DNA of 64,000 nt from Phoebastria nigripes (Eukaryota; Chordata; Aves; Procellariiformes; Diomedeidae), in NCBI GenBank assembly GCA_035582835.1, contig JAYKAV010003166.1:2486195-2550194 (forward strand). Reading direction: 5' to 3'. The notes under the pieces were generated by a model that saw nothing but the letters and a program-made list of their open reading frames with translations, did no database searches and had not been told where the DNA came from. Position 1 is the first letter of the stretch. Every line of letters begins with the position of its first letter. Of this stretch, positions 12,597 through 23,907 are shown in pieces. The position numbers were made by a program, and so were the translations under genes.

Positions 12597-15500
12597 GGAG
12601 CTGAGATGAAGAAAGCAGAGGAACGGGAACGTGTGATCTGCCCTTTGGCTGAGCAGCTGGTACTGATCAGCCCTAGCTTTGAATCAAAGTTGAAATCAAA
12701 CATAGCAGTCTGAAGGACACAGCACATAACAGATGACACAGGCTCGATTTATGTAAGCTAATTACTGAAGGTGGTGAGAATATAGGTATTTTCAATCTGT
12801 GAAATTTTAATGTGGAAAGACATCTTATTGATGCCAGTGGGGTTGCAATGTTTTTTTAAAAAAGAGTATTATTAGAATCAATATGTGCGAATACTCGATT
12901 CAGATAAGAGTTAAAAATATCAGTCTGCCTCCTTGCCCTTTAAATGACTCATAAATGAAGTGGTACTAGGTCATCCTTGGAAGGTAAACAGTTGGATTGA
13001 CAGGTTTCTGTATATACATATTTCCATTTTCTAATTCCATCCTTGTTTGTTTAGGCCTCTATCCAAATCCCATTCAAATCAGTGGAAAGAGTCTTGTTAA
13101 CATCAATGTTTTTCTTTTATGAGGCCTTTAATAGAGTTTAATATATGCCGTCTCAGCTACCATCTGTGGGGCAGACCCCTACAAATGCTTTGGGGGTCTG
13201 TCTGCGTACACCGAGAGGTTTATGGGGCTGAGGTCCCCACGAACACTGCTCAGCGTTGCACATTGTTCTGGGTCATGACTGCACAGTTCCCCCTGTTTAT
13301 CCTATTGTGCCCAAATTTGCCACAATTAAATCTGTAACTATTTTGATTTGATTTACAAAACTTATACTTGTTATAGTAGTTCTTCTTCTGGCCATACCTC
13401 AGTTCTGAGGTAGAAAAATAAAGGAGTGATGTTTATTTATACAGCAGTGCTCAGAAAGGGTTTTAGTGCACATTTATTTTGTATTTCACAGGTCTTCCAG
13501 TGTTTGATCTCTGTGCCGTCCAACGTATGTGTCTGTGTAGTAGTCACGATTTCCTTTGTCTTGTCTTATCTGTTGCTTTCCCCAGGCTTGATGAAACTCT
13601 TCAGATGCATCACTGCTTACTTGCCCCATATTTGTTTATTTTTGTGTAATGTTGCCACCTGTTCAACAATGTAATTCTTAAGATTTTTGGTTTGTGTTTT
13701 TTTTTTTTTTAATTTATGTAGGGCACAGAAATCTCTTGGATGGGTCAAGATCTCATTGGACCAGGTGTCTGAGGAGGAATCAGTGAGGGAAGGCAAAAAG
13801 ACGATAAAATGGCCAATGCAAGCAGCCATGAAAATTATCTTGTGGAAAGAATTTGAATGTATAAAAATAGACTGATAGTACATTAATTGAGGCATTTATC
13901 AAGATATGAGATAATAAAGGCTTGGAGAGAGATCAATGAGTGAATAAGGAGGAAAAGCTGAATCATAGAGACGTTACTCAGGAAAAACTGGAGAGATTTT
14001 GTTGCAAAATGGTGATGAAGACCTGAAGAGATTGCGAAGTTAAAAACATGACAAGTTTATGGTGTTACTGGCATTTGAGCAGTGACTTTGTTCACTAGAA
14101 AGAAGATAGGAGAGAGTGATATACAAGGCATTGAACTGATAGCTAAAAGCACTTAAGAAGAGGTCACCAAGATACACCAGGTTTCCAGCTAGAACAGAAG
14201 GAAACATAGAAGGAAAAGGTAGCCTGTGAACCAGCATGGCTTGCCAAAATTGTGGGTTTGGATGGGATTAGCTAGAGCAAAGATGGAAAGGTGGGAGATT
14301 GAAAACAGACAGGCAGGCTGAAGGCATACCTAGAGAGTTAGGAGGAAGTCTAGGAGCAAAGGGAGTCAAAGTTTTCCAAAGACATTTGAAGTCCAGNGCG
14401 TTGAACTTTGCTGGCACACTGAAGATGCTCTGGCTAGGAAGAAGTCATTAGAAACATTGGCAAGGTGCCTTTGAGTGGAGCGCAAGGGCCAAAAGCCAGA
14501 TGGGGCGGGCGACTGGCGTGGGTCTGGCAGGGAGCCNAGCCAGCAATGGCTTTTGGTAGCGTGTCAGGGAGCTTAGAGGGAAGGTGTGAAGGGAAATGGG
14601 GCAGGAGTTGGAAATACAGAAGAGATTCAGGGGTAACAGGCTTTTTGGTTAGGGAACTGAATCAGAGGGTAAAACGAATGTTGGGGATGACTGTGTACAT
14701 GGGCTGGTATTTAAGTGAAGGCTATTCAGTGATAAATGACTCNTATAGGAATTAAGAAGAAATAAACACAGAATTACCCATATGCTGGGTAATTACCAGC
14801 GCTGCTGTTTTCTAGCCCATTGGTATCCTCTCTCTTAAACCTTGTAGCTGGCTTCCATTCCCGAGAAGCCCAGAGAAAGTGGAGCACTCCTGTGACCTAG
14901 AATGTAGATTGTAATTTTAAAGCTTTTGCTTAAACTTCTTGTACTAACCATTTTTAAGAATGAACTCATTGGCCCTAGGTGCATATCCTATGAATTTTAA
15001 TACGACCTGTATCACGTCCTAATTGCCAGATGTGACAAGCAAAGATGAAAACATGTGGCTTTTAATGAGCTTTCTTTCATCTACCAGCTTCTATTTTCTC
15101 CTCAGCACTTCTACAAATATGTAGAATAAGGAAATGTAACATAGCCATTCCATTTAAGAGCCCACCCTTTAAAGAATGTCACAACAAAAGAGGACAAAGG
15201 ATGACTAAGAATGAATAATGAGCAATGCCCTCAAAATTGGCCAAACCTTTTTGATTAGCATCTTTCCTTACCCATGGCTTCAATGAATAATGTAACATGA
15301 GAAAAAAATCAGAATAAACACATTTGATTATGCTAGAGAAAACCGTTTTCTATGATAATTCTCCTAGCAGCCTTCTCTGAATTCAAACTAATTTTTAAGG
15401 TGAGAAAAATACTTCTTTGAAAAAAGGACAGTTTCANTGAATAGATTTTAATAGCATGAAACTGAGTCTAGACTTGTTACTGAAATGCCAGCTTATTACA

Positions 15501-15873
15501 AGTCACTCATTATTTGAATTCATTCTTGGTTTTTAATGTTATTCTCTGTTCAGTGAGCTGGCTAGACAGGTCAATCCAATGGTTCACAATCAAATTTCAC
15601 TTATTTCTTTTGGTTTTGGAATGAAGACTTCTGTCAGCTATGTGAACTTAGAATCTGTCAAAAAGATGAACTAATGGAAGGTATAGTACAGAAGAAGAAA
15701 TTTCTTGAATTTTCAACATCTGAGCCTTTTCTTGCTGGGATTTTTGACCCTTGCCCAATTCATTGTCTATGTAAAAAGCAGAGTACTGAAAGATTTGTTG
15801 TCTGGGTACAGAGCTGAGATTTGATTGTCATATTCACATAGTGAATTACATAACATAGTGGTTACTTGTGCCT

Positions 15874-15874
<1 letters not shown>

Positions 15875-15916
<42 letters not shown>
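15875..15916. repeat. (TAT)14 microsatellite
   Basis: Forty-two bases of perfect TAT/ATT trinucleotide repeat, flanked by CCTG and GCAAAGG. It lies in intron 1 and is likely polymorphic. Confidence 0.95.
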
Positions 15917-16991
15917 GCAAAGGATGCATCAGATTTGGTCTTCTTGTCAGGCCTCTGGTGGTACTGCTTGTTTTATAAAGCAAGGCTCTTCGAAATGAAC
16001 ATATAAATATGTGCCTTTAACACTAGTTTTTTGGGTACTCAAGGAAAACGGGAACAAGCAAAGCTCTGATGTAGCTGAAATTATTTGCCTTTTAAAATCC
16101 AGGGATTACACATGCAAAACACACCATAGCCTTTACTCAGCTCAAANAAACATTAACCCAGAGAAAACAGAGGTGACAGGAATAATCACTCGTGTTAGAA
16201 ACAGACAATCACCTTTAATCTTTGTGTCCCTGGGAGCTACCTTAATGGACAGTTTGGTCCTATTTAATTCAATAGGCCATGAATCAAAGACAGCATTCGA
16301 GTTTCCTTCATTTTTGCATGGGATTTCATTCAGGGATGGTCATGGCCATCCTATCTCTGCAGTTACATCTCCAATGTAGAAGTTACTTCTCAGTAACCTG
16401 CCTGAACACACTGTCCATGCCCTGACAAGAATAAAGTGCGTGGACAAGGGAATAAGGGTGTTTAGAGGACACTGTGGCCAGCCCCAAGATGGGTCTCTAA
16501 CACTGCTGCTGTCTGATTATTTTCCTGATGAGAACTTCTTTTCCTGAGCCACAGATGATGCTGATCACTGAGCATCACAGCTACCTCTTTCAGGGGCTTG
16601 CCTAGCTCCTCTGGAAGCCTTTCTCTGGCTATTTCTGCTGACTTCAAGAGGTGTTTGGTGGGGTTTTTGTATATGTGATCAAGTAACGAAAAACACCTAA
16701 CCATTAGTAAAATACACTGCAATATTAATACATTACTTCTGATGCAAACATATTTCTAATTTCCTTGTACACAGCAAAAGGAGCATTTATGATTCCATTC
16801 CCCTGTGATTTTATCATCCTGGTGTGGGGAAGAACAGGGTACTCTGGGTGTCTGCTCATCTGCTCAGTGCTGGAAGGGCTGGAGGACCATGAGAAAGGAG
16901 CAAGGCATTTTATTCTTTGTGCAGTCACCAGGCAGTGCTAAATCAACTTGACAGGTGTAAAAGGAAAACTGTTTCTCTTTTCTACCCATAG

Positions 16992-17095
16992 CTAAAAATG
17001 GCAACAAAAAAAAGGTGAGAAAAACAAGAGGTGGAATGAAGAGATGCCAGATGGTGACTCTGAGAGTCAGAGTGCCTATGAAGATATCAGAGGAA
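16992..17095 (+). CDS. CPXM2: Candidate CPXM2 exon 2: Lys-rich to acidic linker before the discoidin domain
   Basis: A strong acceptor (TTTCTCTTTTCTACCCATAG) precedes a segment which, joined to the phase-1 end of exon 1, reads AKNGNKK, matching the position and style of the mammalian G-K-H-S-N-K-K segment. Later in the same segment, but one frame over, it reads SAYEDIRG, which resembles the mammalian VAREDVRE just before the first discoidin Cys. The two halves are joined by a run of eight A (17007-17014); nine would put them in one frame. In that frame no GT donor fits phase 1, but GAA|GCATGT at 17096 is a plausible GC donor and gives the needed phase. Without the base change, a GT donor at 17100 also gives a phase-consistent 108-base exon, but with a less similar C-terminal half. 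Skipping this exon entirely also keeps frame (exon 1 to exon 3). The exon call is therefore probable, and its exact end uncertain. Confidence 0.6.
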
Positions 17096-17454
17096 GCATG
17101 TGGGGATCATTTAAAGCATCTTTAGAGTACTTGGGTTTAGCTGTTAATCTCTCTAGCCCTGTTTGAATTAAATTACAAAGAATATTCTGGAGAGTCTGCT
17201 GATAGATATCTAAGTCCTCTTTTGGAGATAAAATAGTTCCCTTCTGNTGGGTAACATACTGGCATTGGCAAGCAAGGATTTGTACCGTGCTATTATAGGT
17301 TAAATGGAGACGAGGAAAGATAAGGGGTTTATTCCATATTTCCACAGTGACCTGTGTCATTTTTCTAAACAAAAAGAGGCTTTGAAGTGACTTTGTGATT
17401 CTGGAGGGGTGTTTAAAGGAGCTGTCTTATAAATGGGAATCAGGCCCAATACAC

Positions 17455-17487
17455 TGTAAAGTATACTTTACAAGAATGTCTTGTAAA
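17455..17487. repeat. Two overlapping palindromes sharing an arm
   Basis: TGTAAAGTATACTTTACA (17455-17472) is a perfect 18-bp palindrome. Its right half also pairs with what follows: TTTACAAGA, loop ATG, TCTTGTAAA (17467-17487). The middle arm can thus form either of two hairpins. Confidence 0.8.
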
Positions 17488-17594
17488 AAAATTATATGAG
17501 ATACTACTAATATGTCAGAGCAGGAGAAACACATTTTACTCTTGGATTAGGCAGAGTGAAAGATTTCCTATTCTGACACACGAGTGAGCCCCAG

Positions 17595-17690
17595 ACCTGC
17601 AGTGCACGGTCTGTGTGGGGCTGCAATGCGGTGTGCGATGCAGTGCACACAACGCAGTGCAGTGCAATGCGATGCACACAAAAGCTGGCA
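17595..17690. repeat. Imperfect GCAGTGCA / GCGATGCA repeat cluster
   Basis: About 90 bases built from variants of GCAGTGCA, GCAATGCG and GCGATGCAC-ACAA, for example GCGATGCAGTGCACACAA followed by CAATGCGATGCACACAA. The composition (CpG and GTGCA-rich) is unlike the AT-rich surroundings. It is probably a small degenerate tandem array. Confidence 0.7.
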
Positions 17691-20365
17691 AGCTTCAGCA
17701 GACCGCAGTGACTTTCAGTAACTATTGCTCATGGGTGAAGTTGAATATCTGATTTAGTAGTGAACGCACCCAGATACAGGGTTAATCTTCTGTTTACTTG
17801 TGGTTATTTACATCATGGGACTCCTGTAAATGTACAGACCTGTAAATAGTAAATAATATAGTTCGGCTCCTGCTTTCACACAAACATTAGCAAGATGCTG
17901 CATTTGCAAATGTGTTGCTGCATCCANCAGTCCAAACAAGGAATGTAATAAAAGTTGTTGTATACGTAAGTTAAACATAGTTCATGTGCTGGCAGGTTAC
18001 ATGTCTTTTTACTTCTTTCTGCTACACAGTGTATCTACTCTGTAGTTTCTAGCTACTGACATAGAGAATATTACTTTTAAAGTGAATACTGTACCTGACT
18101 AATTGAGCTCTCTTTTTTTTTTTTTTATTTGGTTAATCACTTACAGATCTATTTTGTGTTTTATCTTTTTTTTTTAATGAATTGCCTGACAGACTTCTTG
18201 TATGGCTATACGTCAGCCTTGGGCTGCTTGTGAATTATGTGAGGTATGTACCTGGCAATAGCGTTATTCTGCTAGAATCAACATGATTCCCAAGTTCAAC
18301 TAACAACNCAACTTATATCTTCATGAAGTCGATATTAAAGGGTTATGTGCACTTTTATATTTATAAACTTCTAAAAATACAGGAGTTTTGAAAGAGGTAT
18401 CACAGGTAGTGATTGTTTTGGTAGTGGTGATTGAAACTGTAGTTGATCTTTCTCTATTTCATCCATTGTGAGTTAATACAAATATCAAAATGATCATCAG
18501 GGCAGGATTTCTCATTCCCTAGCCCTTAGGTTGGAGAATCACGCTCATCTTTCTTTGTCCTCCAAACCCCCTTCTGAGCTTTATGAAAAGAGGAGTATCT
18601 CCTGCGGCATGGGCTGAGAGCACCTGTGTGCCTCAGTAGCTTGATGTTCAGCAACTTTCCCTGCGAGATGTGCGTTCACGTCAGCAATGAGAGTGCTTTA
18701 GCCATCTGGGCAATCGTTTGAAGTCAGATAAAGGGAAACATCCTGTTCCATGTCTTGTCTGGTGGCCATGTTTCACCCAGAGCCTGATGTGTTGGACATG
18801 TTTACAGTGTATTGATCTGTTCAGGCGATGTGGACAGACAAATGCTCGGTTTTGAATCCTAGTACATGGCAGACAGATCTTCACCATCCAGAAAGAGACA
18901 CTACTGGATATGCTAGGTACAGTGTTCAGCTGTTCTATAATGGGACTCAGTTGGCTTAAGCACCAGAGTCCTGTATTCAGCTTGTTCTTATTTCTTTTGG
19001 ACCTCAATAGCTCATCCAGACAATGGCTAACAGAGCTTCCTAAATCCGATTTGCTTGCCTAGATCATGGGGCTTGAGTGCTTCCTGTAGATGATTTCTTC
19101 CTCACACTCCCATGTATCAAAAATTTAGTAGTTTTCTTGTCATTTCCCTTCTTTTTGGCTCTACAAGATTGATCCTCCTGACTGGGACCTAAAAGAGAAC
19201 CTGAGGGGGAACCCCAAATGTCCCTGCTTGACTTCCAGAGTTTTCTTTGGCCTANGGAGGGACTCAGGATGTCTGTGGTCTCCGTTGTCCCCAGATTTGC
19301 CTTTTACCTGTTTCCTCATATGAACTTTAGAAAGCAAAACAGTCTCCCATTTCAATGGGAGTTATGTTTGACAAGAGAGTACAGAGCGAGGCCAAGTATC
19401 TCCTTCCCCTAATACATCCAAGATTTACTGTAAACTGCCTGAGTGCATTAATCATGGCGGTGTGCTGGGAGACGGTGTTGTTTGCAATGGGAGCAACTGA
19501 AAACCCTCTTTCTCATTCTTTCTAGAAATTAGAGTATTTTTATGTTCTCCTCTTCAGAGATACAGTGTTTTATGGTGACAGGTTTATGGCTCCTCTCTAC
19601 TGTCAGGGTCCTCCTAAAACATCTGTCAAATGAAGGGAAAAGTTCAAAGTATCTTAGAAGAGCTGATCTCAAATCTGGATGTAAGCACTCCCTACCACCA
19701 CCATTATGACCACTCCTTATGCCAGATTTGGCTTTAACATACTCTTTTTTTCCCCAAGATAATTTTCAATAGTGTAATGAGTTTGCCCCATACACATGAC
19801 AGAGGATGTCTGAACATAGGACCAGATTTCAACGCTCCCAAAGATTTTTCATTGGCTTAGAGCAGAAATTTNGATTTCAGTCAAACAGCCTTTCATATGT
19901 GGTTGTCTAAAAGTAGAACTTAAAACTTCACCCTTTGACTACATGATTTTTCTCTTTTTCCCCTTAATTGCTTATGTACTGAGAAGTTAGAGAAAACATT
20001 TCAGAAACAGTTAGAATATTTGCTATCACAAGCTGGATGACAAGTACCCTACTCCAAAGGACAGACCCAGTTTTATCCCACAGAGTATTTAAACCGCATT
20101 CTCTTTACACGCTTTAAATTCCAAGCAAAGATTCCATCGAGAACTCTGCCAAAAGTATGTCTGGGTTATATATGGCCTATATACATGGCTGGAGGGAAGG
20201 CTGGAATTTCCCATAGTAAATCTGGACTTGGATCTGCTCCAGGATGCAGGTGACCCAACAGCATGGGGGCATGCCCCAGTCTTCAGCACATGCCAATGGA
20301 GCAGGAGGCTTCCCCTAAGGTGAGGCAATAGCTCTTACACTGAATTCTCCGGTGAATAGAGGGCT

Positions 20366-20493
20366 GAGGAGAGGAGAGGAGATGGAAGGAGAGGAGATGG
20401 AAGGAGAGGAGAGGAGAGGAGAGGAGAGGAGAGGAGAGGAGAGGAGAGGAGAGGAGAGGAGAGGAGAGGAGAGGAGAGGAGAGGAGAGGAGGA
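20366..20493. repeat. (GGAGA)n pentanucleotide satellite
   Basis: A purine-only array of GGAGA/GAGGA units, interrupted by two GATGGAAGGA variants at its left end and perfect from about 20402 to 20490 (about 18 units). On the - strand it yields a meaningless open frame of SSPLL repeats. Long homopurine-homopyrimidine arrays can form triplex DNA and are prone to length change. Confidence 0.95.
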
Positions 20494-23137
20494 GTAGCCA
20501 GGGCCAGTCATAGCCAGGGTCCAGCGCATACCCCAGCTAAGACAAAGAGAAAAATCGCTTACAGCTCTTTTGGCAGATATTTTTTTCCTCAGGCTCCTCT
20601 GGATGCTTTTGGATCCCAGCAGAGGACTGCAGTCCAAAATGCTTGGAGGCTCCTCAGATGAGTGTCTGATATCTGGTCCAGTTTCTTTGCATCAGGTATT
20701 TCATGAGAGATATGTAAGTGACAAAAAGGGGCCCCAAAGTCTTGTTTCCATCTTGTAGTGCAACAGATGATTGGGAGATCATATATAGAGGCAGAAAGGT
20801 ATGAGTATTCTTCCAAAGACCTTTGAAAATGCTGACAAAGTGAGCACAGGTACTGCAGAGGCCCAGAGATGGGTGGGATGCACGAGGCTCAGAGAAGAAA
20901 ATGGATAAACTCCTCAGCTGCCACACTTGCAGCCCAGGAGGAATGAGGGTTGAGGTATCTGGTCACTGAAATCACGGGGTATAGCATCCGTTCTTTGCCT
21001 GAATGACTGAATTCTTTATTTAAAAAGAGAAGAAAATATGAGGGGTAATATACTCTTGATCCAATGTTTCTGCAAAACTACTGCTTGTTGCTTAGGATCC
21101 GAAAACACTTCTACAAAAACAAAAGGGTGATGTCTGTCTGCAAGCAATAGTTCAAGTCCACAATGAACAAAGAGCAAAGCTCTCAACCAGTAGCTGAAGG
21201 CATTCAGTGTTATTTTAAACTGTTAAAAGAAAAGGGGGGAAAAAAAGTCTTGTAGGTCTACGTTCTAAATAATCCAGATCATGGTGAAGGCTAGTAGCAT
21301 GTGGAATACATAATATTGCAGACACATCTGAATTGTTTGATATTGCTAATATGCAAACAGCAAATATGTACTTGGGGTTTTTTGATGCTTGAATGCTAGT
21401 CAAACGGCAATCATACTGACTGATTGAGCGAGAGCCCCTACACTCTTACAAGAGGAGTAGAATGGGAAACTTTTCAAAATATGATAAAAAATTGCTAGTA
21501 TGGAGTTATGCAGCTAAAATGCCACAGAGCTCTTTGAAAAAGTGGTGAGAAAATAGCACAAAACTATTCCTCTGCAAAACTGTTCCATATTTCTGTTCAT
21601 TAATCCTGAATCAGATTTTTTTCCTCCCAATTCGCAAGTCGAAAAATGGGGCGGGGGGGGTTATGCTCAGGGAAGCTTGCCTCGAAGCTTTCTCTATTCC
21701 ACCTCTTTTCAAGTGCAGAATACCTATGCTTACTAAATCCTTCCAGCTCCTGTGGGTGGGAAGGAGGATGGGCTCTCCAAGGCAGCAGTTGTGTTAATGA
21801 GAAGTCCCAAATCATAACCTGCACTTTTCACATTAGCACATTCATGTTTTGCGGTGGAGACAAGGGCTCTGTTGGTGCCAACATGGGCTATTGCTAGCAC
21901 GACACTCTTCTCCATGGAAAGAATGTCAAACCTCACTGGGCCAGTAGTATAAATTAGGGTTTATTTGAATGCTTTCCTGAGCAGTCCTCATGGGCTCCAC
22001 AGGCTGGTAAGTGCATTGCCTTCAGTTTGGATCTTTGGGCTTTCAGACTTGAGCAAGCAGACATGCATGCATGCAATTTTAAACTCACGAATAACTCAAT
22101 TTCGTATCATTTGAAGCTTCTGACACACTTAGCTTTGAATCAGTGAAACCTATGTGCTAAATGTTTAGCCTGTGATTATGAGCCTTTGCTGGACCAGGGC
22201 TGAGTTGTTAAACAAAGCAGAAAAGGTGTTTAGACAGAATGAATTTTGGGAATCTTTTGCGGGCTGCATAAAGCTGCAAGATTGTAGGAAGCTGGAATAA
22301 GGAGGAAGGACCTCTGAACACTCAGTCATTTGAGTTGGAGAGGTGCCCACCCTTTGAGATATTTGTCTGAACCTTGCTTGAACTGTTTCAGCTCCTTCGC
22401 TCGGTAACATGGAGCTGGAGCTTCATAAGAGCTTCCCTGCTGAACCTCCAGTTCTTCCCTCCGATCAGATTAGAAAATCGAGAGCCATGTCTTTCTCACG
22501 GTATTTTTAGCATTTCTCTTTCTGTGGGCAGGAAGCTCAGAGGCTTGTGAAAATGCTGAGTGCTCAAAATTTAAAAGATATTAACTGAGCTTTTAAAACC
22601 ATAGAGTCCTGGTGCTTGCTTGGTCTTGGGGCATTTTTTTAAATTATTTTTTTTTAGTTCCCTAAATCGGCTTTTCCACGACTAGCTTGAGGGCAGGTAG
22701 AGAGGGGGAAGTAAAATGGATGGACTATGGTATGTGCCATTGCCTTTTTGACAATGAACATCTGAAAGCTTAAAAGTCATCTGGAAGCTGAAATCCTTTG
22801 GGAAGTTGAGCAAAAGCTCATGGGAAGCACAGCTGGCGAAATGTGGGAAAGGGAGAGCCTGACTGCAGAGTACGTGTGTGTGTTTTCTGAGCTCCTTAAA
22901 AATCATGCCTTTTTCAGAAATTACTTTAGGGAATAATTAATTGCCTGTGCAAGCTGGGCTCTGTGCTTAGATTTCTTCATCGATGGTGCATTTTCCAGTG
23001 GGACTCCTGTGTTCCCCTGGGGTTTGTGTCCCCACAGTGAGCCCAAACACCAGTCATAGACCTGTTCCCAGGGGAAGCATCCCTCCTGCACCCCTCCTTG
23101 CACCCCAGCAATTCCACTCCTCTGCTCTTTAGGCTTT

Positions 23138-23174
23138 TCCTTTCTTTTTCTTTTTTTTCTTTTTTCTTTTTTTT

Positions 23175-23251
<77 letters not shown>
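23138..23251. repeat. Pyrimidine tract ending in a 74-base poly(T)
   Basis: A CT-rich lead (CTTTTCCTTTCTTTTTC...) passes into 74 uninterrupted T (23178-23251). Very long for a homopolymer in an assembled genome. It may be the poly(A) end of an old retrocopy on the - strand, but no retrocopy body is recognisable to its right. Confidence 0.9.
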
Positions 23252-23255
<4 letters not shown>

Positions 23256-23883
23256 GAGGGTAGTCACATTTCAATCCAGGCCTGGATTTGATTTTCTTAA
23301 ATCTTAGAGATTTAATTGTTTCTTGAAGTTTTACTTCCTTTTGCTTTGAACTCTTAAGCACTCTGCTTTCAGGGTGCTTCTCAAAGGTGCAATAGCTTGG
23401 ACATAGGGTGCTTTAAATGAAAGAAAAAAGCTCTGTTATATGAGTTCCTAAATCTTTTGCTTTTCAGGACTTCTGGGTATATCCAAAGAACCTCCGGTTA
23501 TTTTCTATGTGCACTTGGCCAATTTCTCATCCCTTCACTAAAACAGTTTTCCACTGTTTGGGACTTTAAATGTATTAGCCACTTCTGACCTTTTAGTACT
23601 GTCTTAGAGCTGTGTTTGAATCAACCACGCAATTAAAAAAAAAGTCCATCAAAAAGAATAATTAAGTGAAAAGCAAACAAGCCAACTAAACTTATTTTTT
23701 CTTTTACTGTGCTCTAGAAAATACAAACTGATTCCTTTTTCAGGGTTGGGAAGGAGCACAGAATTTGAGTTCAGGTTAATTGTAACCACACAACTTTCTT
23801 CTGAAATCATTGTCTGAGCAATAGCTCCAGGCACTAGGTGACTTCTATGCTTTATGAGAAGTGTTTGTTTTTATTCATTCCTC

Positions 23884-23907
23884 TTATTATTTCATATGAA
23901 ATAATAA
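23884..23907. repeat. Perfect 24-bp palindrome
   Basis: TTATTATTTCATATGAAATAATAA, self-complementary over its full length with CATATG at the centre. The two 12-base halves abut with no loop. Could bind a homodimeric factor or form a cruciform. Confidence 0.9.

Larger units (their letters stand above)
8683..16991 (+). other. CPXM2: CPXM2 intron 1
   Basis: 8.3 kb between the exon 1 donor (GTAACT) and the candidate exon 2 acceptor (ACCCATAG). It contains a 0.9-kb CR1 LINE on the opposite strand, a (TAT)14 microsatellite and an inverted repeat around a TAATTAATTG motif (12548-12596). No other coding sequence was recognised. If exon 2 is not used, the intron runs to 35556. Confidence 0.7.

Noticed and set aside
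17015..17020. GTGAGA as the donor of exon 2
   Set aside because: A good donor by sequence, but with the sequence as given it ends the exon in phase 0, which breaks the frame into exon 3, and it drops the EDIR-like segment; kept only as a possibility in the finding.
18853..18870. GGTTTTGAATCCTAGTA as a tRNA T-arm/B-box
   Set aside because: Does not keep the GGTTCRANTCC spacing, and no acceptor stem or A-box lies upstream.
20335..20637. - strand frame encoding SSPLL repeats
   Set aside because: Translation of the (GGAGA)n satellite, not a repeat protein.
22921..23361. 146-codon - strand open frame rich in lysine
   Set aside because: Created by the 74-base poly(T); no real protein features outside the Lys run.
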